NCBI GenBank assembly: GCA_030528845.1
Contig: JAUMYC010000037.1
Coordinates: forward strand, 1 to 15,791
Length of the DNA: 15,791 nucleotides
Reading direction: 5' to 3'
Source: Eubacteriales bacterium
GTDB taxonomy: Bacteria > Bacillota_A > Clostridia > Christensenellales > Aristaeellaceae
Below the pieces are notes generated by a model. That model did no database searches. It worked only from the letters and a program-made list of their open reading frames with translations, and was not told the DNA's origin. The translations under genes and the position numbers were made by a program. Within the stretch, counting starts at the first letter, position 1. Each line of letters starts with the position of its first letter. Shown here in pieces: positions 7,657 through 14,827 of this stretch.

Positions 7657-10509
7657 TCATCGCCTGTCCGCCTCGCCGTGCACCTCCGCCAGCAAAATGC
7701 CCGCGGGGTTTCCGCCCGTCACGGAATGGATCACGACGCGCAGGAAGCGCGCGTCCACCGGCCTCGGGAAGCGCACGGGCGCGCCGCCCTGCCCGGAAGC
7801 GCTGCTCTGCGCGAGCTGCTCCCATTCCGCTCCGTCGAGCGAGGCATGCACGGAAAAATCATACCAGAGGCCGTCGTCGAGCCATTTGAGCGTCAGCCCC
7901 GTCACACAGCGTTTCTGTTCCAAATCGACCTGCCACCACTGCGGCGTCGAGCCGTCTGCGGCGATCCACGGCGAGCGGATCTCTCCCTGATTGACGTTGT
8001 TCGGGTCGGTCTGCGGCGCGCTGGACGAAGCGGAGCAGGGCTTGTTGCGGCCCAGATCCAGATTGAACCAGTCCTCCAGCTTGAGCGACTGCGGGAGAGA
8101 GAAGCGCTCCTTCGCGTCCGCGGCGTAGACGGGCCTTTGGGCTGGGGGCGCGCATTCCGGCCCCGGCAGCTGCGCGAGCAGGTCCGGCTGCGTTTCCAGC
8201 ACGATCCGGCCCGCCTCAAGCCCCTCGCTCTCGGCGCACAGCACGACTTTGCCCGCGCTGTAACCCGCGCGCAGCAGCGCACAGGCTGCGCCCGCCTCGG
8301 CCCGCATCGGGTTTGCGCCCGTCCACGCCTGTCCGTCGCCCGCAAGCTGCGCGTCGCCCTCCAGCGTAAAGCGCACCATGGGCTCGGCGTCCTTCACGAC
8401 CGTGCCGTTCCCGTCCACGATATACGCGTGCACCAGCAGAAGATCCGCTCCGTCCGCCGTCCAGCCGTGCTCTCCGGCCCACATCGGCTCGAGCGCGATC
8501 CGCTCCGGCGCGCCGGGCGTGCGTACTTCGTGCGCCGCGACGACCTCGCCTTCCGCCAGCGCCTCCGCGCGCAATACGCCCGCCTCCCACGGCACATCGC
8601 AGAACACAATGGGCGGATGCACGCCCTCGGGCAGCTTTGCGCCGCGCAGCCGCTCGTCGCAGACCTGCGCGTTTTCCCAGCCCTGCTGCGCGCCGAGCAC
8701 TGCGATCTCTTTTCCGTTGCACAGCAGCCGCGCCTGCGGCGCGTTGGTGTACACATGCACATCGCGCGGGGAAGCCTCCGTCCAGTCGTTTGCGATGAAG
8801 CAGACCGCGCCCGCCTCCTCCATGGACTGCTGCGCGCGATAGAGGTGATACTGGAATTTGGGCAGGCGCTGCAGATCGAGCATGCCGACTGCGCCCTCGC
8901 TCTCATCGTAGCCGCGGTTGTGGTCGATGCCCGCCCACATCGCCGCGCCGGAGAGGTCTTCGTCCATCCGCAGGCGGACGTAGGCCTCGAAATGCTCCTG
9001 CGCAGAGCGGATGAGCGCCTTTTCTCCGCCCATATAAAAGCTCACGTTTGCGCCCCTGCGCACGCGCCGCAGCGTCTTCATCGGGCCGAACTGCTCCGTC
9101 CAGTTGTCGCCGTATTCGCGCACGAACCGCGGCTTGCCGGCTGACCCGGCGTGGCCGTAATGCACGGGATACTGCTCCGCATAGGCGTAATGGCTGTCGC
9201 AGCCGCACCAGCAGGCGTCCTGCCCCATTTCCTGCGCGACGATCTCCAGCTGCTTTTTCGCAAAATACTCCGGATAATCCGTCTCGTTGAGGATCGGTTC
9301 CCACAGGCAGGCGGAGGGGTGGTTGCGGTTCATGCGGATGAGCCTGCGCGTGTTTTCATAGGAAAGCTCGTCAAAGAGCACGCTCGCGGGATGGAACTGC
9401 CAGCCGGGCGTGGGGATGACGCAGAGCAGGCCCACTTCGTCGCAGGCGTCCATGAAAGCCTTGTCCTGCGGGTAATGGCCGGTGCGGATGGCGATCATGC
9501 CCGCGTCGCGCAGCAGGCGCACGTCTCTTCTCTGCGCGCGGTCGGGCAGGGCAAAGCCGACGTAAGGATATTCCTGATGCCGGTTCGCGCCGTTGAGGAA
9601 GAGCTTTTCGCCGTTGATATAAAAGCCGTCGGGCCTGAAGGCAAACTCGCGCACGCCGATGCGCTCGGTCATCTCGTCCAAAACTTCCTCCCCGCTGAGC
9701 AAACGCGCGGTGAGCGTATAAAGGTTTGGATGGTGCGGATGCCAGAGCCTCGGCGCATCCAGCTTGAAATGCGCCTTTTCGACGTGCTCGTCGCCGGGCA
9801 GGAGGCCGATCTCGCTGCCCGTATAGACCGTCTGCCCGTCCAGCAGCAGCTGCACGCGCAGCTCGCGCTTTTCCGTGGAGCAGTTTTCAAAATGCGCATC
9901 CACGTCCACCAACGCCGAATCCTTCGAGACGCCGCGGTAGTGTACGAACAGCCCGCCGGAGGCCGGCCTGCCCGCATGCACGGCAAAGGTGAAATGCACC
10001 GGATGCATCACATGCAGCCACGCGTCGCGATAGAGCCCGCCGAAATAGCAAAAGTCCAGCGCGCCCTGCGGCTTGCCGGGCGGCACGTCCGCCATGTCGG
10101 AATTGTCTGCCCGCAGAACGAGCACATGCTCCTGCTCCGGTTCGAGCCCGGTCAGATCGAACGCCATGGGCAAAAAGCCGCCCATGCGCATGCCCAGCGG
10201 CTTTCCGTCGAGCCATGCGTCCACGCGCTGCATGGCTCCCTCCAGCTCAAAGAGCAGGTCCATGCCCGCGTGCTGCCGCTCAATGCGCAGCCGCTTCCTG
10301 TACCACGCCTCGCCCTGATAATTCCGCCCGCCGGAGCACATCAGCGCTTCCTCGCGCACCGTGTGCGGCAAGGTCGCCCGCTCCCATGCCGAATCGTCGT
10401 AATCGACGTCCCACACGCTCAGCCTGCGCTCGCCCATTTTCTGCTGCAAAGGCATTCCGCGGAAGAATCTCCAGTTTTTGTTTGCATTCAGTTTTTCCCT
10501 GTAGGCCAA
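7657..10509 (-). CDS. Glycoside hydrolase family 2 beta-glycosidase with C-terminal CBM32-like (F5/8 type C) domain
   Basis: Predicted to cleave beta-galactosides or related glycosides in the cytoplasm, 950 residues. A sugar-binding jelly roll (about 1-170) is followed by an Ig-like domain to about 280. The catalytic barrel follows, with NGANRHQEYP (306-315), the GH2 signature RTGHYPQDKAFMDACDEVGLL (342-362), the acid/base Glu409 in WEPILNET and the nucleophile Glu465 in FVREYG. A second Ig-like region has VHVYTNAPQARLLCNGK (585-601). The C-terminus (about 815-945) matches F5/8 type C/CBM32 with WWQVDLEQKRCVTGLTLKW. No signal peptide. I set the start at TTG 10509: GGGAGG lies eight bases before it and the protein then opens MAYREKLNANKNWRFF, as GH2 proteins do. 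A longer reading frame would run through the promoter's -10 box. First gene of its unit. Substrate unknown. Confidence 0.92.
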   Translation of the reverse strand: MAYREKLNANKNWRFFRGMPLQQKMGERRLSVWDVDYDDSAWERATLPHTVREEALMCSGGRNYQGEAWYRKRLRIERQHAGMDLLFELEGAMQRVDAWLDGKPLGMRMGGFLPMAFDLTGLEPEQEHVLVLRADNSDMADVPPGKPQGALDFCYFGGLYRDAWLHVMHPVHFTFAVHAGRPASGGLFVHYRGVSKDSALVDVDAHFENCSTEKRELRVQLLLDGQTVYTGSEIGLLPGDEHVEKAHFKLDAPRLWHPHHPNLYTLTARLLSGEEVLDEMTERIGVREFAFRPDGFYINGEKLFLNGANRHQEYPYVGFALPDRAQRRDVRLLRDAGMIAIRTGHYPQDKAFMDACDEVGLLCVIPTPGWQFHPASVLFDELSYENTRRLIRMNRNHPSACLWEPILNETDYPEYFAKKQLEIVAQEMGQDACWCGCDSHYAYAEQYPVHYGHAGSAGKPRFVREYGDNWTEQFGPMKTLRRVRRGANVSFYMGGEKALIRSAQEHFEAYVRLRMDEDLSGAAMWAGIDHNRGYDESEGAVGMLDLQRLPKFQYHLYRAQQSMEEAGAVCFIANDWTEASPRDVHVYTNAPQARLLCNGKEIAVLGAQQGWENAQVCDERLRGAKLPEGVHPPIVFCDVPWEAGVLRAEALAEGEVVAAHEVRTPGAPERIALEPMWAGEHGWTADGADLLLVHAYIVDGNGTVVKDAEPMVRFTLEGDAQLAGDGQAWTGANPMRAEAGAACALLRAGYSAGKVVLCAESEGLEAGRIVLETQPDLLAQLPGPECAPPAQRPVYAADAKERFSLPQSLKLEDWFNLDLGRNKPCSASSSAPQTDPNNVNQGEIRSPWIAADGSTPQWWQVDLEQKRCVTGLTLKWLDDGLWYDFSVHASLDGAEWEQLAQSSASGQGGAPVRFPRPVDARFLRVVIHSVTGGNPAGILLAEVHGEADRR

Positions 10510-10517
10510 ACATTTCG

Positions 10518-10523
10518 CCTCCC
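10518..10523 (-). promoter_or_regulatory. Ribosome binding site deciding the TTG start of the GH2 gene
   Basis: GGGAGG on the minus strand, eight bases before TTG 10509. An out-of-frame ATG at 10513 lies only four bases after it and opens a 77-codon frame with no family features. The TTG is therefore preferred. Confidence 0.65.
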
Positions 10524-10542
10524 GTCGCCGGTATTTATCTCC

Positions 10543-10551
10543 ATTATAACA
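10543..10551 (-). promoter_or_regulatory. Extended -10 promoter for the GH2-GH3 unit
   Basis: Minus strand TGTTATAAT: a perfect -10 with the extended TG. The -35 position (TGCGCA at 17 bases) is poor, so activity may rest on the TG element or on an activator. The expected start is near 10536, giving a leader of about 27 bases. Confidence 0.65.
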
Positions 10552-10564
10552 CCTCTTTGCCCCC

Positions 10565-10584
10565 TTGCGCAGCAGCGCGCGCAA
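10565..10584. promoter_or_regulatory. Possible operator: inverted repeat between divergent promoters
   Basis: TTGCGC (10565-10570) and GCGCAA (10579-10584) form 6-base arms around eight bases. The dyad covers the weak -35 region of the GH2 promoter and lies between the two divergent -10 boxes. It is short and in GC-rich DNA, so chance is possible. Confidence 0.25.
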
Positions 10585-10624
10585 AGAAATTCTGCCCGCG
10601 GCCTTTCGTTTCCCCGCCGCGCGG

Positions 10625-10633
10625 TGCTATAAT
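10625..10633 (+). promoter_or_regulatory. Extended -10 promoter for the D-amino-acid operon
   Basis: TGCTATAAT on the plus strand with a weak -35 (TTCGTT at 17 bases). The expected start is near 10640, about 42 bases before the RidA-family ATG. It diverges from the GH2 promoter about 80 bases away. Confidence 0.65.
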
Positions 10634-10681
10634 AGAGACAGCATCCCCCGGTCAAAAAAACGTTATTTGGAGGAAAACGCC

Positions 10682-11140
10682 ATGGATATCTACGCCCGTC
10701 TTCAGGAACTCGGCCTTTCTCTGCCGCAGCTGCCCCCGCGCGGCGGCATCTACAAGCCCGTCAAGCAGGTGGGCAATATGCTCTACGTCTCCGGTCAGGG
10801 CGCGACCGTGCAGGGCGTGCCCGCCATCGTCGGGCATGTCGGCGCGGAGCGCACCATCGAAGAAGGTCAGGACGCGGCGCGCCTTTGCGTGATGAACTGT
10901 CTGGCTACTCTGCACGACTACCTCGGCGACCTGAACAAAATCAAGTCCTTGGTCAAGATCCTCGGCTTTGTCGCCAGCGCGCCGGGCTTCAACATGCAGC
11001 CCAAGGTCATGGACGGCGCCTCGCAGCTGCTGATGGACGTCTTCGGCGAGGAGAACGGCGTGGGCGCGCGCTCCGCCATCGGCACCAACGAGCTGCCCGG
11101 CGGCATCACCGTCGAGGTCGAATTCATCTTTGAGATCTGA
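10682..11140 (+). CDS. RidA-family (YjgF/UK114) enamine/imine deaminase
   Basis: Predicted cytoplasmic trimeric enzyme that hydrolyses reactive enamines/imines, such as 2-aminoacrylate released by PLP dehydratases, to 2-keto acids and ammonia. It has 152 residues; the canonical RidA has about 128. LYVSGQGA (34-41) and LGDLNKIKSLVKILGFV (81-97) match the family. The key Arg is Arg130 in GARSAIG, and the partner Glu145 lies 15 residues on, the same spacing as Arg105/Glu120 in E. coli RidA. The ATG at 10682 has GGAGG eight bases upstream; longer in-frame starts would lie before the transcript start. It opens the operon, 27 bases before a D-serine-dehydratase-like gene, a natural source of 2-aminoacrylate. 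The longer form belongs to a RidA side group, so deaminase activity is likely but not certain. Confidence 0.9.
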   Translation: MDIYARLQELGLSLPQLPPRGGIYKPVKQVGNMLYVSGQGATVQGVPAIVGHVGAERTIEEGQDAARLCVMNCLATLHDYLGDLNKIKSLVKILGFVASAPGFNMQPKVMDGASQLLMDVFGEENGVGARSAIGTNELPGGITVEVEFIFEI

Positions 11141-11167
11141 CCCCTTGCAAAGGAGGCCGCAGAACGA

Positions 11168-12295
11168 ATGAACCGCTATCATTTTGCGCAGGAGGAAAAA
11201 ATCCCCTCCCCCGCGCTGATCTATTATCGCGATCAGATCGAACGCAACACCGAGGAAGCCATCCGCGTCGCCGGCGGGTCGGAGCGGCTCTGGCCGCATG
11301 TCAAGACGCATAAAATGGCCGAAATGCTGCAGATGCAGCTCGGCATGGGCATCCGCCGCTTCAAATGCGCCACGGCAAGCGAGGTCGCCATGACGGCTCG
11401 GGCAGGCGCGGAGCATATCCTCTGGGCCTATCCGGTCGTCGGGCCGAACGCGGTGCGCTTTGTCCGCTTTGTCCGCGAATTCCCCGGCTGCACCTTCTAT
11501 GCCCTTTGCGACAATATCGTGCAGGCGCAGGGCCTTTCCGAGGCCGCGCAGCGCGAGGGCGTCGAGGCGAACGTGCTGCTCGACGTGAACGTCGGCATGG
11601 ACCGCACCGGCCTCTCGCCCGCCGCCGCGCCCGAGTTTTTCCGCAGCGCGCAGGCCCTGCCGAATATCCGTATGCGCGGGCTGCATTGCTACGACGGGCA
11701 TATCCACGACCACGGCCTCGCCCGGCGGCAGGAGCGCGCGGCCGTCGGCGCCAAGTGCGCCTCTCTTCTGCGCGCAGAGCTCGCCGCGCAGGGCTTTGAC
11801 TGCGGCGTCGTCATCATGGGCGGCACGCCCACCTTCCCCTGCCACGCGCACGAGGAAGGCGTGTTCCTCTCCCCCGGCACTCTCTTCGTTTCCGACCACG
11901 GCTATTGCTCTTCCTTCCCGGATATCGCCGTGCAGCCCGCCGCTGCGGTGCTCGCGCGCGTCGTCTCCCATCCCGCCGAGGGCCTGTTCACCATCGACGC
12001 CGGCGTAAAGGCCATTTCCGCCGACGCGAGCCCGCGCGGCGTGATCGCGGGCATGGAAGACAAATGCGAGCCCGTGCTGTGCAACGAGGAGCACTGGGTC
12101 TTCTCGATGCGGGCGGGCTTCGCGCAGGAGCGGCCCGCGATCGGCACGATCCTGTATGTGATCCCCGGGCATATCTGCCCCACAAACGCCATGTACGACG
12201 CGGCGTACGTCTGCAGCGGCGGACAGCTCGTCGGCATCTGGCGCGTCGCCGCGAGAGACCGCGTGGGCGACGTTTCCCTCGGGGAGCTCCTCTGA
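11168..12295 (+). CDS. PLP enzyme of the D-serine dehydratase / D-threonine aldolase family
   Basis: Alanine-racemase-type barrel followed by a D-ser_dehydrat domain, 375 residues. PHVKTHK (43-49) holds the PLP lysine, probably Lys46. LLDVNVGMDRTGL (137-149), GLHCYDGHIH (171-180) and VIMGGTPTF (215-223) fit the fold. The C-terminal metal pair is His335 and Cys337 in PGHICPT. As I recall, eukaryotic Zn-dependent D-serine dehydratases use His plus Cys, whereas D-threonine aldolases use His plus Asp. That favours dehydration of D-serine or D-threonine (to pyruvate or 2-oxobutanoate plus ammonia) over aldol cleavage. The RidA-family gene just upstream fits the enamine product of a dehydratase. 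The ATG has AAAGGAGG, at a rather long 11-base spacing. The stop TGA overlaps the next gene's ATG by one base. Family sure; reaction probable. Confidence 0.9.
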   Translation: MNRYHFAQEEKIPSPALIYYRDQIERNTEEAIRVAGGSERLWPHVKTHKMAEMLQMQLGMGIRRFKCATASEVAMTARAGAEHILWAYPVVGPNAVRFVRFVREFPGCTFYALCDNIVQAQGLSEAAQREGVEANVLLDVNVGMDRTGLSPAAAPEFFRSAQALPNIRMRGLHCYDGHIHDHGLARRQERAAVGAKCASLLRAELAAQGFDCGVVIMGGTPTFPCHAHEEGVFLSPGTLFVSDHGYCSSFPDIAVQPAAAVLARVVSHPAEGLFTIDAGVKAISADASPRGVIAGMEDKCEPVLCNEEHWVFSMRAGFAQERPAIGTILYVIPGHICPTNAMYDAAYVCSGGQLVGIWRVAARDRVGDVSLGELL

Positions 12296-13884
12296 TGCGC
12301 ACGCTGATCTGCGGCGGCACGATCGCCGACGGCAGCGGCGCTCCCCTCTATCGCGGCGACGTGCTCGTCGAGGGCGGCCGCATTGCCGCCGTCGGCCCGG
12401 CATGCTCCTGCGAAGAGGCGCAGATCGTGCACGCCGACGGTCTGCTCGTCTGCCCCGCCTTTGTGGATATCCATCGCCATCTCGACGCCAAGCCCCTGCT
12501 GCGCTCGCCCATGGAGAGCGAGCTGCGCCAGGGCATCGCCACGGCCGTGGCGGGCAACTGCGGCTTCTCGCTCGCGCCGCTGTCCGGGCCGCATAAAACA
12601 GAAAAGCGTGAGAACGACCTGCCCATCCTCGGCGCGTATCCGCAGGGGTTTTCCCTGCGCTTTCCGGAATATCTCGATGCGCTGGAGCACAGCGCGCCCG
12701 CGCTCAATACCGCCGCGATGATCGGCCTCGGCGCGGTGCGCATCTGCCTGAGCGGCTTTTCCGATGCGCCGCTGAGCGAAAAACAGCTTGCCGACGGCGC
12801 GGCCATGATCGAAGAAGCGCTGCAAAGCGGCGCGGCGGGCGTTTCCGCCGGCATCATGTATCTTCCCGAATTTTATACTAAGCCCGAGGAATACTCCCGC
12901 CTTCTGCGCGCTCTGCGCGGCGGGAAAAAGCCGCTGGTCACGCATATCCGCGGCGAGGGCGACACGCTCGTCGCGAGCGTCGCCGAGGTGCTGCGCATCG
13001 CGCGCGAGGCCGAATGCCCGCTGGAGATCAGCCACTTCAAATCCTGCGGCATGCGCAACTGGGGCCGGGAGATCCACGCGGCCATCGAGCTGATCGAACG
13101 GGCGCGCAGCCTCGGGCAGGACGTTACCGTCGATTTCTACCCCTACGACGGCGGCTCCACCGCGCTGACGACCATGCTGCCGCCCGCCTTCGTGCAGGGC
13201 GATATGCAGCGGGCGCTGCGCGATCTGGGCACGCAAAAGGGGCTGAACGAGCTGCGCGCGGCGCTCGCTCTCTCCTATCCGGACTGGGACAATTACGCGA
13301 TCTCCCTCGGCTGGGACAGGATCCTCATCGCCAGCGCCGAAGGCGAAAACCGTCGCTTCCTCGGGCTTTCCGTAGCGGAAGCCGCCGAGCGCTTCGGCTT
13401 TGCGGACGCTGCCGCTCTCGCCGCGCATCTGATGCACAGCGAAAACGGGCGCACCGCCATCATCAACCTTTCCATGGATCAGGGCGACATCGACGCCATC
13501 GCGCGCCTGCCCTATTCCTGCCTCATCTCCGACGCCATCTACGCCGACACCGACACGCCCCACCCCCGCATGCACGGCGCGTTTCCCCGTTTTTTTGAGG
13601 AATATGTGCGCCGGCGCAAGGTGCTGGGCGCGCCGGAGGCCATCCGCAAGATGACCTCCATGCCCGCCGAGCGCATACAGCTGGCCGGGCGCGGGCGGCT
13701 GCAGCCGGGCTGCTTTGCCGATATCGCGCTCATCGACCCGGATACCTTCGGCTCGGACGCCACCTTCTCCTCGCCCGCGCACATGGCGCGCGGCCTTGCC
13801 GGGCTGCTGGTGAACGGAAGCCTGCGCGTGCGCGGCGACGAGCTGACGGGCGCGCCCTCCGGCATGGCTCTGCGCGTGCGCTGA
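12295..13884 (+). CDS. N-acyl-D-amino-acid deacylase (D-aminoacylase), amidohydrolase family
   Basis: Predicted to hydrolyse N-acyl-D-amino acids to a fatty or short acid plus a free D-amino acid, in the cytoplasm. It has 529 residues, slightly longer than the roughly 480 of known D-aminoacylases. The small beta-sandwich (1-53) leads to the metal motif DIHRH (His60, His62). Cys89 in GNCGFS is a ligand typical of this family. His217 (THIR) and His247 (ISHFKS) are further ligands, and Asp413 (ISDAIY) is the likely catalytic acid. HPRMHGAFPRF (423-433) is a family hallmark. No signal peptide. The ATG overlaps the preceding stop (TGATG), with GGGGAG eight bases before it, so translation is coupled. 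An in-frame extension upstream overlaps the dehydratase gene and is not used. Side-chain preference cannot be told; D-aminoacylase is the best name. Confidence 0.9.
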   Translation: MRTLICGGTIADGSGAPLYRGDVLVEGGRIAAVGPACSCEEAQIVHADGLLVCPAFVDIHRHLDAKPLLRSPMESELRQGIATAVAGNCGFSLAPLSGPHKTEKRENDLPILGAYPQGFSLRFPEYLDALEHSAPALNTAAMIGLGAVRICLSGFSDAPLSEKQLADGAAMIEEALQSGAAGVSAGIMYLPEFYTKPEEYSRLLRALRGGKKPLVTHIRGEGDTLVASVAEVLRIAREAECPLEISHFKSCGMRNWGREIHAAIELIERARSLGQDVTVDFYPYDGGSTALTTMLPPAFVQGDMQRALRDLGTQKGLNELRAALALSYPDWDNYAISLGWDRILIASAEGENRRFLGLSVAEAAERFGFADAAALAAHLMHSENGRTAIINLSMDQGDIDAIARLPYSCLISDAIYADTDTPHPRMHGAFPRFFEEYVRRRKVLGAPEAIRKMTSMPAERIQLAGRGRLQPGCFADIALIDPDTFGSDATFSSPAHMARGLAGLLVNGSLRVRGDELTGAPSGMALRVR

Positions 13885-13900
13885 ACCACGCCTCATACAG

Positions 13901-13946
13901 CGAACCCCTTCCCGAAAAGCTTATCGGGAAGGGGTTCGTTTTTTTT
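13901..13946 (+). terminator. Strong intrinsic terminator of the D-amino-acid operon
   Basis: A perfect 15-bp stem (CGAACCCCTTCCCGA with TCGGGAAGGGGTTCG) closes an eight-base loop and is followed by eight T residues (13939-13946), 17 bases after the deacylase stop. The last T is shared with the stop codon of the converging minus-strand gene. The hairpin may also stop the opposing transcript, though without a U-run on that side. Confidence 0.95.
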
Positions 13947-14797
13947 CACAGATTGAGCAGTACGACGGAGGCCGCGCCGACCACATAGCCGATATACTGC
14001 AGCGGCGCAAAGCGCTCTTTATAAATAAAGAAGGCCAGCAGAAAGGCAAAGAGCATGTTCAGCGCGGAGATGCTCGGGTAGAGCACCGTGTTGGGGATGT
14101 TGCCGATGAGCGTGAGCAAAATCAGATTGATCACGGCGTTGGCCGTGCCGTTTGCCGCGGAATACGGCAGGCATTCCTTAAACTGCGCGCCGATGCGCCT
14201 GTTTTTCGCAAGGGCAAAGCCGAGCAGCAGCGCCGTCGCCGTGAGCAGCGCGAGGATCATGAATTCGTGCTTGAAGCCGTCGCCCAGCAGCCGCTTTTGC
14301 ATGTTCTGCATGATGGAGCACAGGCCGTTTCCGAAAAAGGCGACCATGACCCACGCAAACCACCGGACCGAAAACTTTTCCTTCCCGCCGCGCCTGAGGT
14401 TCACCATCACGATGGCGGAGAAGAGCATGACCAGCCCCAACAGGATGCTCGGCGAGGCGCTCTCTCCCATGAGGACGCCGTAGAGGGTCGGGAAGATGAT
14501 CGAGCAGGAGATGATCATCGTGGACAGGGCGATCGACCCGCAGCCCACGGCCAGCACCGTGCCCACCCAGCCTGCCGCATAGCCCAGCCCGTAGCCCAGC
14601 GCATAGGGCAGCAGCCGCAGGTCAAAGGAAAGGCGCAGCCCGGAGGTGATCAGGAAAAAGCACAGCGCGATGCAGGAGGTGACCGCGGAAAAGAGCAGCG
14701 CGTTGGGCTCCTTGCTCTTCAAATTATACTGCTTTTGCGAAATGCTCTGGCAGCAGTTGATAAACGGAAGGCACCCCAGCAGCAGATAATAGATCAT
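13946..14797 (-). CDS. EamA/DMT-superfamily-like membrane transporter
   Basis: Hydrophobic 283-residue protein with about ten predicted membrane segments in two halves, typical of drug/metabolite transporters of the inner membrane. The first half begins MIYYLLLGCLPF. A central basic loop, NLRRGGKEKFSVRWFAW, separates the halves. The second half ends FAFLLAFFIYKERFAPLQYIGYVVGAASVVLLNL, the usual EamA C-terminal pattern (a helix, Y-K-E-R-F, then the final helix). The substrate is not deducible; relatives export amino acids, metabolites or drugs. The ATG has only a modest ribosome binding site (GGGGA, about eight bases upstream). It follows the amidase gene by 30 bases and is probably the last gene of its operon, ending in the shared terminator. 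Confidence 0.85.
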   Translation of the reverse strand: MIYYLLLGCLPFINCCQSISQKQYNLKSKEPNALLFSAVTSCIALCFFLITSGLRLSFDLRLLPYALGYGLGYAAGWVGTVLAVGCGSIALSTMIISCSIIFPTLYGVLMGESASPSILLGLVMLFSAIVMVNLRRGGKEKFSVRWFAWVMVAFFGNGLCSIMQNMQKRLLGDGFKHEFMILALLTATALLLGFALAKNRRIGAQFKECLPYSAANGTANAVINLILLTLIGNIPNTVLYPSISALNMLFAFLLAFFIYKERFAPLQYIGYVVGAASVVLLNL

Positions 14798-14827
14798 CTT
14801 TCGTTCCCCGCTCCCTTCCCGCGTCGC

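Noticed and set aside
5157..7889. 910-codon plus-strand frame opposite GH3, preceded by a TATAAT (5121-5126) and an AAGGA-like site before ATG 5157
   Set aside because: It runs through the GH3 terminator hairpin and then antisense to the whole GH3 gene, giving a low-complexity Ala/Arg/His-rich product. The TATAAT has no -35 at a proper distance.
10510..10584. Longer GH2 N-terminus starting at an upstream TTG
   Set aside because: The added 25 codons contain the -10 box TATAAT, lack a ribosome binding site and are not part of the GH2 fold.
11905..12294. In-frame upstream extension of the deacylase, making a 659-residue protein
   Set aside because: It overlaps the dehydratase gene in another frame and reads as low-complexity Arg-rich sequence. 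The ATG at 12295 has a ribosome binding site and begins the normal amidohydrolase N-terminus.
11902..13896. 664-codon minus-strand frame opposite the deacylase and dehydratase genes, and a similar frame at 10652-12403
   Set aside because: Both are antisense to genes with intact catalytic motifs and have Arg/Ala/Gly-rich products without family features.
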